Positions 33,101 through 44,664 are shown, counted from the stretch's first letter. The stretch is 64,000 bases of DNA from Cheilinus undulatus (GCF_018320785.1 NC_054870.1:3893433-3957432); one strand, 5' to 3'. Numbers and translations are program-made. The notes: generated by a model not told the origin, from the letters alone.

Positions 33101-34645
33101 TTAGTCCACAGCGGTGGTGGTGCGGGAACAACAGGCCGGGGTTCGGAAAGAGCCCATCATCCTGCTCCTTTTCCCCTGGCAGCCGTTGTTCCCGCTCTGC
33201 CGAGAGGTGTTGGTGTTCTGGCGTGACAGCTTGGCCGCGTGATTCGCTGTTTCTCTGATCTGCAACTCCAGGTGTCTCTGAATCGCAAGGCCCAGCTCTT
33301 CAGGGTCAACAGAGGCGCCATACACCTCCCATGTCATCCCCTCTGCATCCCACTTCACCTCCTTCACTGGAGACTTGGGAGCACCGCCCGGTTTCTTGTC
33401 TCCATTGCTGTCAACGGTTAGAGTTTGGCTGTGCGAGATTTCACCCCTGCTCTCTTCTGCCAGACAGATCTCGGGAAATACATGAGGTGTGACGGTTTGT
33501 CCGGTTTGTACCCCAACATCCCTCAGCTCTTTGTGGGCTGTCATAGTCCCCATCTCCCTGGTTGCGGCTCTGAAAAGGCCCGCCGTGCTGCTGCAGCACT
33601 CCTCTAAACCAAAGTGTTTTTGAGATTGTGGCCCAGAACCAGGAGGTAGATTGCTCACCCAGGAGCAGTTGAGGTTGCAGCAGCGCAGCAGGTGTTTGGC
33701 ATCCAGGCCCGTCTCACTGACAGAGGAGATGAGGCGAGGGAGGGTGAGGTGGTTTATGGCTGAGGGAGGTTCCACTGCACGCTGGATGTCACAGCTCGCC
33801 TCTGCTCCTGCCAGGCGGGGCAGCAGCTGAGAGGGGGCTGGGATTGGCTGAGGGTGGCAGTAAGCAGCAAATGTGTCCTCAAAATTGGCATGATTGATGT
33901 AGGAGCCACAGCAGAGTACTTTGTCACATTTAGCGTGAGGCTGGCCCTTTTCTTTCGCAGCCGTCTCTGACGCACAGACACACCTGCTCTGAGGATGAGC
34001 GACGCTTCCTTCTCCACTGTTAGGAAACGTGGGGATGATGTTGCACTGCTGCAGTTCCATGGGCTGCTTGCACGATAGCATGGGGCAAATGTGGGCCTCC
34101 TGGACAAAGTGATCTCCTCCATGGCAGGCAAGTCCACAAGCCTCTGCGCCTGCAGCTGGGGGTGGCACACCCTCTCTAACCATGGGTAAAGTGTCGGAGT
34201 GACTCCTGTGCACAGGGAGGGAGGATGGATTTATGGTTTGCAGCGTCATACCAGCCTGAGAGTTCTCATTGATTGCATTCACGGCTATGTTGTGCTGATG
34301 TGAGGCTGTCTGCATCTTTGCAAGGTTATGAAGGTGGTTTGAGGTCCTGGGGGGAACACAGTGCTCGGGTGGGTTCTGATCTGTCAGACCAGAGTCCCTG
34401 TTGACTTTCAGGCTGTTGTGTTTGATTTCTCTGGTAGGAGGCGCTGTTGTATTTTCCTTACAAACCTCAGTGACCACTTTCTTTGGCTCTTCCTGGCAGG
34501 TGGTTCCTGGCTCTCCAGCCTGTCGGGAGGGTGTTGCAGTTTGTGGAGGAGGGTCAAAGAGAAGCTGATTGGGGACTGTAGATTCCAGGGAAACATCAGT
34601 CCCCAAGGGGTGCAGCTCCAACGCTGGAAGCTCGGCCTCTGCCAT
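33101..34645 (-). CDS. GPRIN-family protein (G-protein-regulated inducer of neurite outgrowth)
   Basis: GPRIN proteins bind activated Gi/o alpha subunits at the membrane and promote neurite outgrowth (family knowledge). This is one continuous 514-residue frame. The diagnostic C-terminal GRIN domain reads KWDAEGMTWEVYGASVDPEE at about residues 431-450, followed by LGLAIQRHLELQI. The final segment has a CC pair (about 505-506) that in GPRIN1 is palmitoylated. The rest is low-complexity and hydrophilic, as is usual, with scattered conserved Cys/His. The start is taken at 34645 (MAEAEL) because the bases just upstream form a splice acceptor (ATTCGTAG, then GTCTTCC before the ATG), implying a 5' non-coding exon further right. 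The 'SVDPEELG' core and the -VD end fit GPRIN3 best, while the length is nearer GPRIN2; the subtype is left open. Confidence 0.9.
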   Translation of the reverse strand: MAEAELPALELHPLGTDVSLESTVPNQLLFDPPPQTATPSRQAGEPGTTCQEEPKKVVTEVCKENTTAPPTREIKHNSLKVNRDSGLTDQNPPEHCVPPRTSNHLHNLAKMQTASHQHNIAVNAINENSQAGMTLQTINPSSLPVHRSHSDTLPMVREGVPPPAAGAEACGLACHGGDHFVQEAHICPMLSCKQPMELQQCNIIPTFPNSGEGSVAHPQSRCVCASETAAKEKGQPHAKCDKVLCCGSYINHANFEDTFAAYCHPQPIPAPSQLLPRLAGAEASCDIQRAVEPPSAINHLTLPRLISSVSETGLDAKHLLRCCNLNCSWVSNLPPGSGPQSQKHFGLEECCSSTAGLFRAATREMGTMTAHKELRDVGVQTGQTVTPHVFPEICLAEESRGEISHSQTLTVDSNGDKKPGGAPKSPVKEVKWDAEGMTWEVYGASVDPEELGLAIQRHLELQIRETANHAAKLSRQNTNTSRQSGNNGCQGKRSRMMGSFRTPACCSRTTTAVD

Positions 34646-34663
34646 GGAAGACCTACGAATGAA
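34646..34663 (-). promoter_or_regulatory. Splice acceptor of the GPRIN coding exon
   Basis: Minus strand TTTACTTCATTCGTAG precedes GTCTTCCATGG. A pyrimidine-rich tract and AG seven bases before the proposed ATG support a 5' UTR intron, as in other GPRIN genes. The upstream exon was not identified. Confidence 0.5.
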
Positions 34664-35078
34664 GTAAAACAGAAGATGGATGTCTAACACTATGGGTAAA
34701 GCAAACACATAACAAAGAAAGTTAGATGAATCTGAAATTTTAGTTAACTTTTACTGACTTTGTTGTTTTCATCCTAATATTAAATAAAAGGGACCATGAT
34801 GTCCTTTAGGATTTGATCAAAATAAAGAACCTGGCCTACAGTAGCTGGGAGGCTCATCCTGCCACTGGGGACATCAGAGAGTCTAGCTAACCCACAATTT
34901 CCACTTTGAGCGCCAGCGCCGTACTCCACTGCCATGGTTTTTTGCTCTGACCAAAGGCGAATAACCCCACCCACTGGAAGAGTGTCCAAAGCGCTGCACC
35001 ATGGCACCATACCCTGATCAGCAGATCATGGGGAATTTAACCTTTCAACGGAAGGTAAAAGGTTAATATTTGCTTAAA
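34664..35078. other. Upstream of the GPRIN coding exon (presumed 5' intron)
   Basis: Likely intron of the GPRIN gene, given the acceptor at 34653. No exon was identified. Confidence 0.3.
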
Positions 35079-36392
35079 CAGGAGTGTCACACTCAATCAC
35101 AGCAGGGGCCGGATTCTGGATTCAGGTCTAACCTGAGGGCCTAACAGGGTCTCCTTTTTAACTAGAGACTGTCAACCTCATTTCGCCGCTTATAAAATGT
35201 GAAAAAAAAAAACACAACTTAGCACTGCTGATAAATGATTTTGACATTTAAATAGTTAAAAAGAAAAGTTACGAGGCTTACAATCAGAGAAAAGTACATT
35301 TATTAGTTCAAAATGTTAAAACATGAAATTGGAATGGGAAAATAATGTTTTGTAAAAGGCAAATATATTAGAAAGAAGTCAAAATCATGAGTTTTAATGG
35401 TCAAAATGTGAAATTAGATTTGTAATCATGAAATTAAAAGTCAAAATATGATTCAAAACTTTAAATTCTGAGTCTAAAAGGTCAAACTATGGGACTATGA
35501 AGTCAAAGTTTGGAGTTGAAAATATGAGATAAACAGGGCTTGATGTTAACTTTTTTGCTCACTGGCCACCATGACTGCTTGTTTTTGAAAAGTTACTAGC
35601 CACCGAACATTTCCACTGGCCACAATTGTGTTGATTGGAAACTATGTGTTACATGCCAAATTGGGTATGTCTGGGATGAGATGAAACACATACTCCATTT
35701 CCTTCTTCAGTGGATACTTAGTTTATACCACCATTAAAATAGTGACTTTGAATTAACTTTCTTAAATCTGAAACGCAGCTGGTTTCGTTTAATTTCCACT
35801 CAGACAAATATCCAACAGAGAATGCTGAGGTTGTGTCACTGATAAATTTCACTGGCCAAACTGGCTAGTTGAAGTCAATCTGGTACCTGCCACAGCTGAA
35901 ATCCACCTGCATTTGGCTAGTTGGCCAGTGTAAATGTCAAGCCCTGGAGATAAAATACAAATAATTAGTTAAAAAGGTCAAAATATGACTTAAAAATTAG
36001 AATTATGAATCTTAAAGCTCAAAATATTATATGAGAAGTCAAAATTATGAGTTGAAATGCTCAAAGTACAAAATAAAAAGTCAAAATCCTAAGTTTGAGT
36101 CCTAATTGTGAGATTCTAAATTGAAAATATGAAATTAAAACACAAATTAATTTCTTTCCCCACATTCCTGACTTCTTATCTAAATATTTTTACTCCTTAC
36201 TTTTTCAGATTTTGTGACTTAAGAAGGATATCTTAAATCATCAGGATAAGTTCACATTTTTATACTTGAGTAAATCTGCAGACCTCAGACTGATGGGCCA
36301 GTTAGAACAGAAATATGACATCATCTTGGGGGCCGGATTTAACTGTTCCACGGGCCAGATTTGGCCCCCGGGCCTTGAGTTTGACACATGTG
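35079..36392 (-). mobile_element. hAT-like element with internal satellite (copy B)
   Basis: Opposite orientation to copy C (40085-41356). The right end GATTTGGCCCCCGGGCCTTG then AGTTTGACACATGTG matches C's left end inverted. The left end has CAGGAGTGTCACACTC and CTAACCTGAGGGCC. The interior is a degenerate tandem of GTCAAAATATGA/AAGTCAAAATTATGAG units. Flanks GCTTAAA and GCTCAAA suggest a decayed target duplication. A second hAT element is nested inside. Confidence 0.65.
35534..35946. mobile_element. hAT MITE nested in copy B, perfect 8-bp target duplication
   Basis: 413 bp with termini CAGGGCTTGATGTTAAC and (reverse complement of the right end) CAGGGCTTGACATTTAC. It is flanked on both sides by GAGATAAA, exactly duplicated. 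The interior repeats ACTGGCCAC/CTAGCCACC phrases. The interrupted host sequence is the internal satellite of copy B. Confidence 0.8.
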
Positions 36393-37550
36393 GCTCAAAG
36401 GATTTGTGGTTTTATTTAAAATACTTTGGCTTAATTTCCTCAAAAGTTAACTTATCCTCATCAGTGGTAACGCTGCAGCTCTGTGACCCACTGACCTCTC
36501 TGTGACCTTTTGCTCTTGCTGCAGGATGAGACCATAGACTGTAGAAATGATTGAACAAACCCGGTGTGACGTTAGCCATTAATAGGCAGACTCAAACAGC
36601 TCTTGAAACCAATCCGCTGCAGCATCCTTTTGAAATCGCAGTCTCAACTGAACTTTGGATCAACCTAACGCCCCGCCCACTAAGCTTGACTTCCTGTCAG
36701 CTAGCCAGCTAGCATTCTGGTTGACAGAAACGTAGCTTCTGCCTGTCGAGCTAGCGCCAATCAGTGCTCAGTGAGGTTTTTCCTAAATATAATCGAAGTG
36801 ATTATGAAATTCACTCCTGTACAGTGAGAGCACATAAGACATTAGCTAATGAGAAATGTTTGGTCTTTTGAACCAGACTGTAAACCAGTTTATTTCTAAT
36901 GTAAAAACCGGAGTTTGACATGTGTCCAGACGGGACTTACGGTGTTCCTGCAGCCGGCCTCAAGTGGACACACATTGCAATTTTTTTGCACTTCTGCATT
37001 GGCTTCATTTTTCAGGACTGAAGTTTGTCGCTTGGTTGAGACGTAATGTGGATATAGTGACAATTTATGATCAGGAGTCTGTGCTTTGTGTTGTATTTTG
37101 AAAGTACCAGATACTCTGGTGGTTTCTCTACTGGAATAATGACAAAAACTGGCAAACCAAAGAAGGAAAGACAGAAGTTAAAGCTGAATGTTCCTGGCTT
37201 ATCCCATGGTTCATCCTGGTTTCACTCGTCACTGTGAGAACTCCAATAATGCAACAATGAGACGGCAGTATGAGCACATACATCGAGAATTTTGGCTGTG
37301 TGTCATCAGCGTTTCAATCTAACAGTGAATGTTGAGATTAAACCACAGAGTAGGATGAATTCAGTCCGAGCAGAGGCAGGGACAAAACCTGTCATCCCTG
37401 GGATGAAAATTTATTATCAGAGGGAAAGAAATCAGAACCAGAAAGGTGCCAAACTGGAGCAAGGGCAGTTGAACCAGAGAGAGTGCAATTTGCTCCAGAG
37501 TATGATTCACTGAAGGAGTCCAGCTGCTGGATGTAGACACTGCAGGGTAA
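36393..37550. other. Gene-free spacer before the 46-bp minisatellite
   Basis: It contains GACCATAGACTGTAGAAATG and CGCCCCGCCCACTAAG phrases (36530-36700) reminiscent of a dispersed fish repeat. No coding evidence. Confidence 0.25.
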
Positions 37551-39427
37551 GACTCAATCTACCACCGGGGACAAGAACAGAAAAGAGTTGAGCTAAGACT
37601 CGGTCTACCATGTGGGACATAAGCAGAGAGGGGGCTAGCTAAGACTCATTCCACCACTGGGAAAAAGAGTGGAGAAGAGCCTAGTTAAGACTCGTTCTAC
37701 CACCGGGGACTAGACTGGAGAAGAGCCAAGTCAAGACTCGTTCTACCACCGGGGACAAGAGTGGAGAAGAGCCTAGTCAAGACTCGTTCTACCACCGGGG
37801 ACTAGACTGGAGAAGAGCCAAGTCAAGACTCGTTCTACCACCAGGGACAAGAGTGGAGAAGAGCCTAATCAAGACTCGTTCTACCACCGGGGACTAGACT
37901 GGAGAAGAGCCAAGTCAAGACTCGTTCTACCACCAGGGACAAGAGTGGAGAAGAGCCTAATCAAGACTCGTTCTACCACCGGGGACAAGAGTGGAGAAGA
38001 GCCTAGTCAAGACTCGTTCTACCACCAGGGACAAGAGTGGAGAAGAGCCTAATCAAGACTCGTTCTACCACCGGGGACTAGAGTGGAGGAGAGTCTAGTT
38101 AAGACTCGTTCTACCACCAGGGACAAGAGTGGAGAAGAGTCTAGTTAAGACTTGTTCTACCACTGTGGACTAGAGTGGAGGAGAGTCTAGTTAAGACTCG
38201 TTCTACCACTGTGGACTAGAGTGGAGAAGAGCCTAGTCAAGACTCGTTCTACCACCAGGGACAAGAGTGGAGAAGAGTCTAGTTAAGACTTGTTCTACCA
38301 CCAGGGACTAGAGTGGAGAAGAGTCTAGTTAAGACTCGTTCTACCACCGGGGACAAGAGTGGAGAAGAGCCTAGTTAAGACTCAATCTACCACCGGGGAC
38401 TAGAGTGGAGAAGAGTCTAGTTAAGACTCGTTCTACCACTGTGGACTAGAGTGGAGAAGAGTCTAGTTAAGACTCGTTCTACAACCAGGGACTAGAGTGG
38501 AGAAGAGTCTAGTCAAGACTCGTTATACCACTGTGGACTAGAGTGGAGAAGAGTCTAGTTAAGACTCGTTCTACAACCGGGGACAAGAGTGGAGAAGAGT
38601 CTAGTTAAGACTCGTTCTACCACTGTGGACTAGAGTGGAGAAGAGTCTAGTTAAGACTCGTTCTACCATCGGGGACTAGAGTGGAGAAGAGTCTAGTTAA
38701 GACTCGTTCTACCACTGTGGACTAGAGTGGAGAAGAGTCTAGTTAAGACTCGTTCTACCACTGTGGACTAGAGTGGAGAAGAGTCTACCACCGTGGACTA
38801 GAGTGGAGAAGAGTTTAGTTAAGACTCGTTCTACCACTGTGGACTAGAGTGGAGAAAAGTCTAGTTAAGACTCGTTCTACCACTGTGGACTAGAGTGGAG
38901 AAGAGTCTACCACCGTGGACTAGAGTGGAGAAGAGTCTAGTTAAGACTCGTTCTACCATCGGGGACTAGAGTGGAGAAGAGTCTAGTTAAGACTCGTTCT
39001 ACCACTGTGGACTAGAGTGGAGAAGAGTCTAGTTAAGACTCGTTCTACCACTGTGGACTAGAGTGGAGAAGAGTCTACCACTGTGGACTAGAGTGGAGAA
39101 GAGTCTACCACCGGGGACAAGAGTGGAGAAGAGTCTAGTTAAGACTCGTTCTACCACTGTGGACTAGAGTGGAGAAGAGTCTAGTTAAGACTCGTTCTAC
39201 CACTGTGGACTAGAGTGGAGAAGAGTCTAGTTAAGACTTGTTCTACCACTGTGGACTAGAGTGGAGAAGAGTCTAGTTAAGACTCGTTCTACCACTGTGG
39301 ACTAGAGTGGAGAAGAGTCTAGTTAAGACTCGTTCTACCACCATGGACTAGAGTGGAGAAGAGTCTAGTTAAGACTCGTTCTACCACCGTGGACTAGAGT
39401 GGAGAAGAGTCTAGTTAAGACTCGTTT
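37551..39427 (+). repeat. 46-bp minisatellite (about 40 copies)
   Basis: Tandem units beginning GACTCGTTCTACCACCGGGG, then ACTAGAGTGGAGAAGAGTCT, then AGTTAA. The first three units are strongly diverged. Next comes a zone where two variants alternate (CTAGACTGGAG...CCAAGTC and CAAGAGTGGAG...CCTAGTC; 92-bp dimers, about 37675-38060). Most later units are homogenised around CCACTGTGGACTAGAGTGG, with several truncated units (for example 38780-38810 and 39065-39115). Confidence 0.95.
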
Positions 39428-39796
39428 AACCAGCAATAATTTGGATGCGAATTTTGCCTCTCTTTGCAAATCAGGGGCGATGCAATTTTGCGAAGAAGTT
39501 TTGCATATTGTGAAAAAACTGGTGCTGCTAAAGGCTGCAGGGTGATTTCTCCTGTCCTCTGATACACTGTGAGTTATACTGGAGCGAAGATTAAAGGAGT
39601 TTTCTCCCTCCCTGTCCTCCAATCAGAGCGACACTTTGAAAAATAGACCACAGTTTTAAAAAAAGTGTTTTTATTTTGCTTGGCAGAATTATGTTGCTGG
39701 TGTGGAAGCTTGCATCGACTTGCTACAGGTTTGAAAAAGGAATATTTCATGTGAATTATTCGCATGAAAAAAATCACATCTGCTGTGCAAGGGCCT
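39428..39796. other. Insertion near the end of the 46-bp array
   Basis: About 370 bases unrelated to the array, between its last unit (AAGACTCGTTTAACC) and a solitary unit-like AAGACTCATTCTACCA at 39798-39813. It contains TTTGCAAATC and TTTTGCGAAG phrases. Probably a small transposon, but no clear inverted repeats were seen. Confidence 0.35.
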
Positions 39797-40084
39797 TAAG
39801 ACTCATTCTACCATTCATGCCTGCCTTTGCTCTCCTCAAATGATACTGATTGGTCTGAACAGCATGCAATTTGGTACAAATGTTGGATTGGAGCTTTTCA
39901 TGGATGTGCCTGATGATGGAGATAGTGGTGGGGATATCCATTCACTCTGCAAGGTTAACACTTTCTAACACTGATGCTGAGTTCAAACTTCCTATGGAGA
40001 GAGGTTTGAATGAAACGGGCCCTCAGTTCAAAATAAGAGGCGGCAGAGGTCAACGTGCTGAGTAGCATGGTAGATGTTACAGCA

Positions 40085-41356
40085 GGGGTGTCAAACTCAA
40101 GGCCCGGGGGCCAAATCTGGCCCCGTGGTACAGTTACACATGTCCCACAAGATTATACTCTTATTATAACTGGCCCAGTTGTGTGAGGTCTGCAGATTTA
40201 CTCCAGGATGAAAATATGAACTAAACCTTGATGATTAAAAATATTATTAAGTCACAAATAAAAATAGTTAGATAAAAAGTCAGGAATGAGGGAAAAGAAA
40301 ATCATTTTGGTATATATTATATATTTTCATTTTTGCATCCCACAGATATGACTTAAACTTTGGATTTCAGTTTTTTTAATCTCATATTTTGAGTTTTTCA
40401 ATGAAATATTTGCGCTTCTATCTCTTATGTTGACCTTTCCAATTTATTATTTTGACAATTTATCTTATGTTTTGACTTTTCAAATGTATTATTTTAACTT
40501 TTTATCTCGTATTTTAATGTTTTCAATTTATTATTTTGACTATCTCATATATTTTGACATTCCATCTCACATTTTGATGTTTTCAATTTATTATTTGGAC
40601 TTTTATCTCATATTTTGACATCTTTAATTAATAATTTTGACTTTTTATTTCCCATTTTGACATTTTCAATTTTCAATTTTGACTACCCATATTTTTGACA
40701 TTTTTAGTTTTACTATTTTGACATTTTTATATTGTGACGGTTTTCTAATGTGTTTCGTTTCATCTCATTTTCAATTTATCATTTGAATATTGATCTCATA
40801 TTTTGAAGTTTTAAATTTATTATGAGGACTTTTATCTAACATTTTTAATTTTCCAATGTATTATTCTGTCATTTTATCCCATATTTTGATGTTTTCAATT
40901 TCTTATTTTGACTATCTCATATTGTTGACATTTTTTAATTTTTAATTTTGATGGGTTTTTTTTAATATATATTTTGATGTTTTCCAATGTATCTAATGAC
41001 ATTCCATCTCATATGTTGACGTTTTAAATTTATTATTTGGACTTTATCTCATATTTTGACATCTTCAATTTATTATTTTGACTTTTTTTTTATCACATTT
41101 TGACGTTTTCTTATGTTTTATTTGAAATTTCATCACATATATTGACCTTCAATGTATTATTTTGACTATTTATCTCATATTTTGACTTTTTCAGTTCATT
41201 ATCTTGATTTTTTATCTCATATTTTGACTTTTTTTTTTTTTACACATGATCTGTTACTGGTTGACAGATTCTGGTTAAATGTTGACCCTGTTAGGCCCTC
41301 AGGTTAGACCTAAATTCAGTATCTGGCCCCTGCTGTGACTGAGTCTGACACCCCTG
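40085..41356 (+). mobile_element. hAT-like element with internal satellite (copy C, full length)
   Basis: The left end CAGGGGTGTCAAACTCAAGG and right end GTCTGACACCCCTG are inverted repeats. After a unique left arm (ATTATACTCTTATTATAACT ... AAAATCATTTTGGTATATAT), the interior from about 40390 to 41230 is a degenerate tandem of CTCATATTTTGACxTTTTCA and TTTATTATTTTGAC units. The right arm has CCTCAGGTTAGACCTAAATT. No transposase. 1272 bp. Confidence 0.75.
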
Positions 41357-42876
41357 CGTTACGGGGCTGGGCTTGGGCGATTTAACCTGCAACCTACGGC
41401 AGCCACCATGACACGATAAGTCCCGTTACAACCATACAGGTTATGACTTTCTCTGGTTTTTATCATTTTTGGAAATATTAGGGGAAATGTAAGCTCTTAC
41501 AAAAACTGTGCAGATTGATGCAGACAATTTTTTAATAAACTGCAGCATCGAACACACGTGTGCCAACAGTGAAAAGTTAAAGGTGTTTACCTGCCTTTGT
41601 TTAGTAGCTCCAGTATTTGAACATGAAGAGCTTTATTTGAGAGACATGTACACTTGTGTAAATATTTTCTTCACATGTAATTATGAGCCTGAATGTCACT
41701 TTTTAAATTTTAAAAACAAGTGTGAATGCATGACATGCTGGCATGCATTAACACAGGACATTTTCAGGAAACAGCACTCCTCTTGATCTCTAAATTACCC
41801 CAGGAGGTGTTTGAATTCTCCTGAAGCAGACCAAACATCAAACACACCTCATCCTTCAGCCACACTCACATCCATGAACATCGAACCAGCACACATCAGG
41901 CATTAAAAGCCTGCACACACTCAAAATAGCATTTTTAACATTATCATGGACCAGCTTACCTTTCACAGTGGACACTGAGCCTTAAACCCTGTTTCCTCCT
42001 CCTTCTAATGTGTCTGACGTGGGGCGCAGTTCCTTAGAAAGCCTTCATCCTCCACATCTCCCTCACATCCACAGGTGACCTCTCTCTATCTTTAACTCCT
42101 CCACAGCCCCCTCTCTACCCTCCTTTGTCTCAGCAGCACTCAGCTGTGCACAAGATGGAGGAGACCTTGAGATAATCCTCTCCTACATCTGATTACAAAT
42201 GTGAGGATGCAATCTTCAAATCCCGGCTCTGTAAGAGAGAGTGGAGCTGGTTAGCGGTTGGCTTATCCAGCGGTAGTGTGAGACAGATGGAGGGGGTTGG
42301 GGAATGATAATGAGACCAGATAGTCAGGCAGTCCGCGTCAGAGTCCTTCCACCTGTGGAGAGGGGAGGAGGCTGGATGCATCAATGAATGTGAGAGAGAA
42401 AAGAAAGAAAACATCCCTTTCTTCCAGTCCTTATTCTCTTTTTTTAATCTAACTGGTGTACACCTTCACTTCTACCCTGAACTCAGTCGATGCTTCAGCT
42501 TCTCCCTCTCTGCTTCGCTCAACCTTCCTGCAGCCCTCCCACCAACATCAACCCACTCTCCATCACTATCCCTGTTGCTATGGAAACTGTAATACTCAAT
42601 GGGCCTGTGTTTTTTTTTAAAGCTGGCAATCAGAAAACAGACAGCCAAAACAAATCAGCTGGGAACGGCTCCTGTTTATGGTTGATGTAGTCATGGACGA
42701 TTTCACACATAAAGTCATTTCTCTTCTTTCCCATAAATCAGCAGAAAAAGGAAGGACAAAAACGGTCGTGAGGATTTCGTCTCAACAGATGGATTACAAA
42801 TGTAAAGAGTCATTTGGTTTTCACAAGCAGCTGTTTCACCAGAGAAGGGAAATAATGTGAATTTAGTGATACAGAG
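41357..42876. other. Gene-free spacer between copies C and D
   Basis: No homology recognised. Bases 42000-42450 are CT-rich with some CpG, and could hold a non-coding exon or regulatory element, but nothing supports that directly. Confidence 0.25.
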
Positions 42877-43858
42877 CAGGAATGTCAAAGTCATTGACAA
42901 CAGAATTAGGTCTGACCTGGGGGCCTAAGAGGGTCAACATTTAACCATTAACTGTCAACCAGTGATAGATTATGGGGGGTTAGCACTGATGATGAATGAT
43001 TCTAAGTTTATGTTTAACAGCTCAAAATATGAGAGAAAAAGTCACAATCGTGTTCTAAACGTGAAATTATGAGTTAAAATTTAAATTGTGAGTTGAAAAG
43101 GTCAAATATTAGGATTAAACGTCCAAGTTAGGAGATGAAAAAGTCAAAATACGAGGTAAAAGTCAAAATACTAAATTGCAAAGGTCAAAATATGAAATAA
43201 AAAGTCAACATAATGAACTGAAAAGTCAAAATATGAGATAGTCAAAGTAATACATTGAAAAATGTCAAAAATAGGATAAAAGATGTTAAAAAATCAAAAC
43301 TGAAAATGTCAAAGATATGAGATAAAAGTCCAATTGATAAACTGAAAATGAGATGAAATGTCAATAATACATTAGATAACGTCAAAATATACAAAAAATG
43401 TCAAAATAATAACATTGAAAATGTCAAAAATATGAGATACGTAGTGAAAATAATACATTGAAAACATCAATATATGAGATAAAAAGTCAAAATAATACAC
43501 TGGAAAAGTAAAAATGTAAGATAAAAGTCTCAGTAATAAATTGACAAAGTCAAATATGAGATAGAAAAAAATTGTAATCAAAAGTTTAGGTCACATCTGT
43601 GAGATGCAAATTTGAAAATATATAATATATACCAAAATGATTTTCTTTACCCACATTCCTGACTTTTTATCTAATTATTTTTATTTGTGACTTCATGATA
43701 TTTTTAATCATCAAGGTTTAGTTCATATTTTCATCCTGGAGTAAATCTGCAGACCTCACTCTGCTGGGCCAGTTATAATTAGAGTATAATCTTGTGGGCC
43801 AGGTGTTGCTGAACCACAGGCCAGATTTGGCCCCCGGGCCTTGGGTTTGACACCTCTG
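42877..43858 (-). mobile_element. hAT-like element with internal satellite (copy D)
   Basis: Inverted relative to copy C and clearly colinear with it (GGTCTGACCTGGGGGCCTAA at the left; GCCAGATTTGGCCCCCGGGC and TTTGACACCTCTG at the right). The flanks ATACAGAG and ATATAGAA are an 8-bp target duplication differing by two transitions. The interior is the same GTCAAAATATGAGATAAAAA satellite. Confidence 0.75.
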
Positions 43859-44099
43859 ATATAGAAGGAAGCCTGTTTTGTTAATCTAACAGACTTTTGT
43901 AACTAGAAATCTGTAAAATAAAGAGAAATATCCTAGAAAAAGGGACGTGTTTATGGATGCTACTCTAGGAATGATGCTGATGTCCATCATCCAGATGATC
44001 CAGATTAAATTCAGCCGATATGATGAAGATAGATTTCAAAGTATTGTAGATACAAAAGTCAGTTTTTAAAAGATGATTTTATTTATTAAGGTATAAAAC

Positions 44100-44150
44100 T
44101 CATCTAAACCTACATGGCCCTGTGAGAAAAAGTCCCCCCCCCCCATGAGG
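44100..44150 (-). mobile_element. Short DNA-transposon end fragment
   Basis: TACATGGCCCTGTGAGAAAA next to a C run (44135-44146) is the reverse of the CTTTTTCACATAGGGCCAGG phrase at 60660. Same family as 25830-26222 and 60420-61400. Confidence 0.35.
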
Positions 44151-44664
44151 CTGAATCTAAACATGTTTACTGAGGGTGGGGCTGGGCTCAGTGAAGTCAG
44201 AGGTCATGTTACAGATGAGAAGATACAGCTTCATGGTGTAGGGCCTTAGATTAAAGCTTTGGTCCTGACTGAACACAGCCACCTGCCTGATGTTATCAGT
44301 GTTTGTGTCCAGAGTGAAAGGGTCTGCCAGAGCCTCTGTACCCCCAGGTCCTGTACGGGGGAAGTCCTTAAAGGAGAGGACAATGTGGTGAACTGTGATC
44401 ATCTATCAGGTTCAGCTGTAGCAAACTGTTCTTAAGGAAAATCAGCATGGTTACAGGTTTATCTCAAAGATTAGAGGACATGATGTGGCTCCCTAAAGTC
44501 TCCCTTCCTCTCCTTTATGGCTTTAGTCTTATAGTCCCGCCCACCAGAGACTCAGAGAGACTGGAGGAATCCAAGCGGAGGACTGAAGATCGATGTTTAA
44601 CAGCCCATGAGACGCCTTCCCTTCTGCAGCGTCACGTGAAGCAACGTCAGTTTATGATGATGGC

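Noticed and set aside
34646..34708. Extended GPRIN start (MFALPIVLD...) giving 535 residues
   Set aside because: The extra 21 residues come from what looks like intron sequence before a splice acceptor seven bases upstream of MAEAEL. The hydrophobic stretch is atypical of the family.
37292..37513. 73-codon open frame before the 46-bp array
   Set aside because: No recognisable domain, no splice context, and length expected by chance.
40427..40618. Small open frame MLTFPIYYFDNLSY...
   Set aside because: A translation of the internal degenerate satellite of the hAT-like copy C; a similar frame appears in the inverted copy D.
44135..44146. Poly-C run as a regulatory G-quadruplex
   Set aside because: A single homopolymer at a transposon end. 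A lone run does not make a defined quadruplex array, and its length is unreliable.
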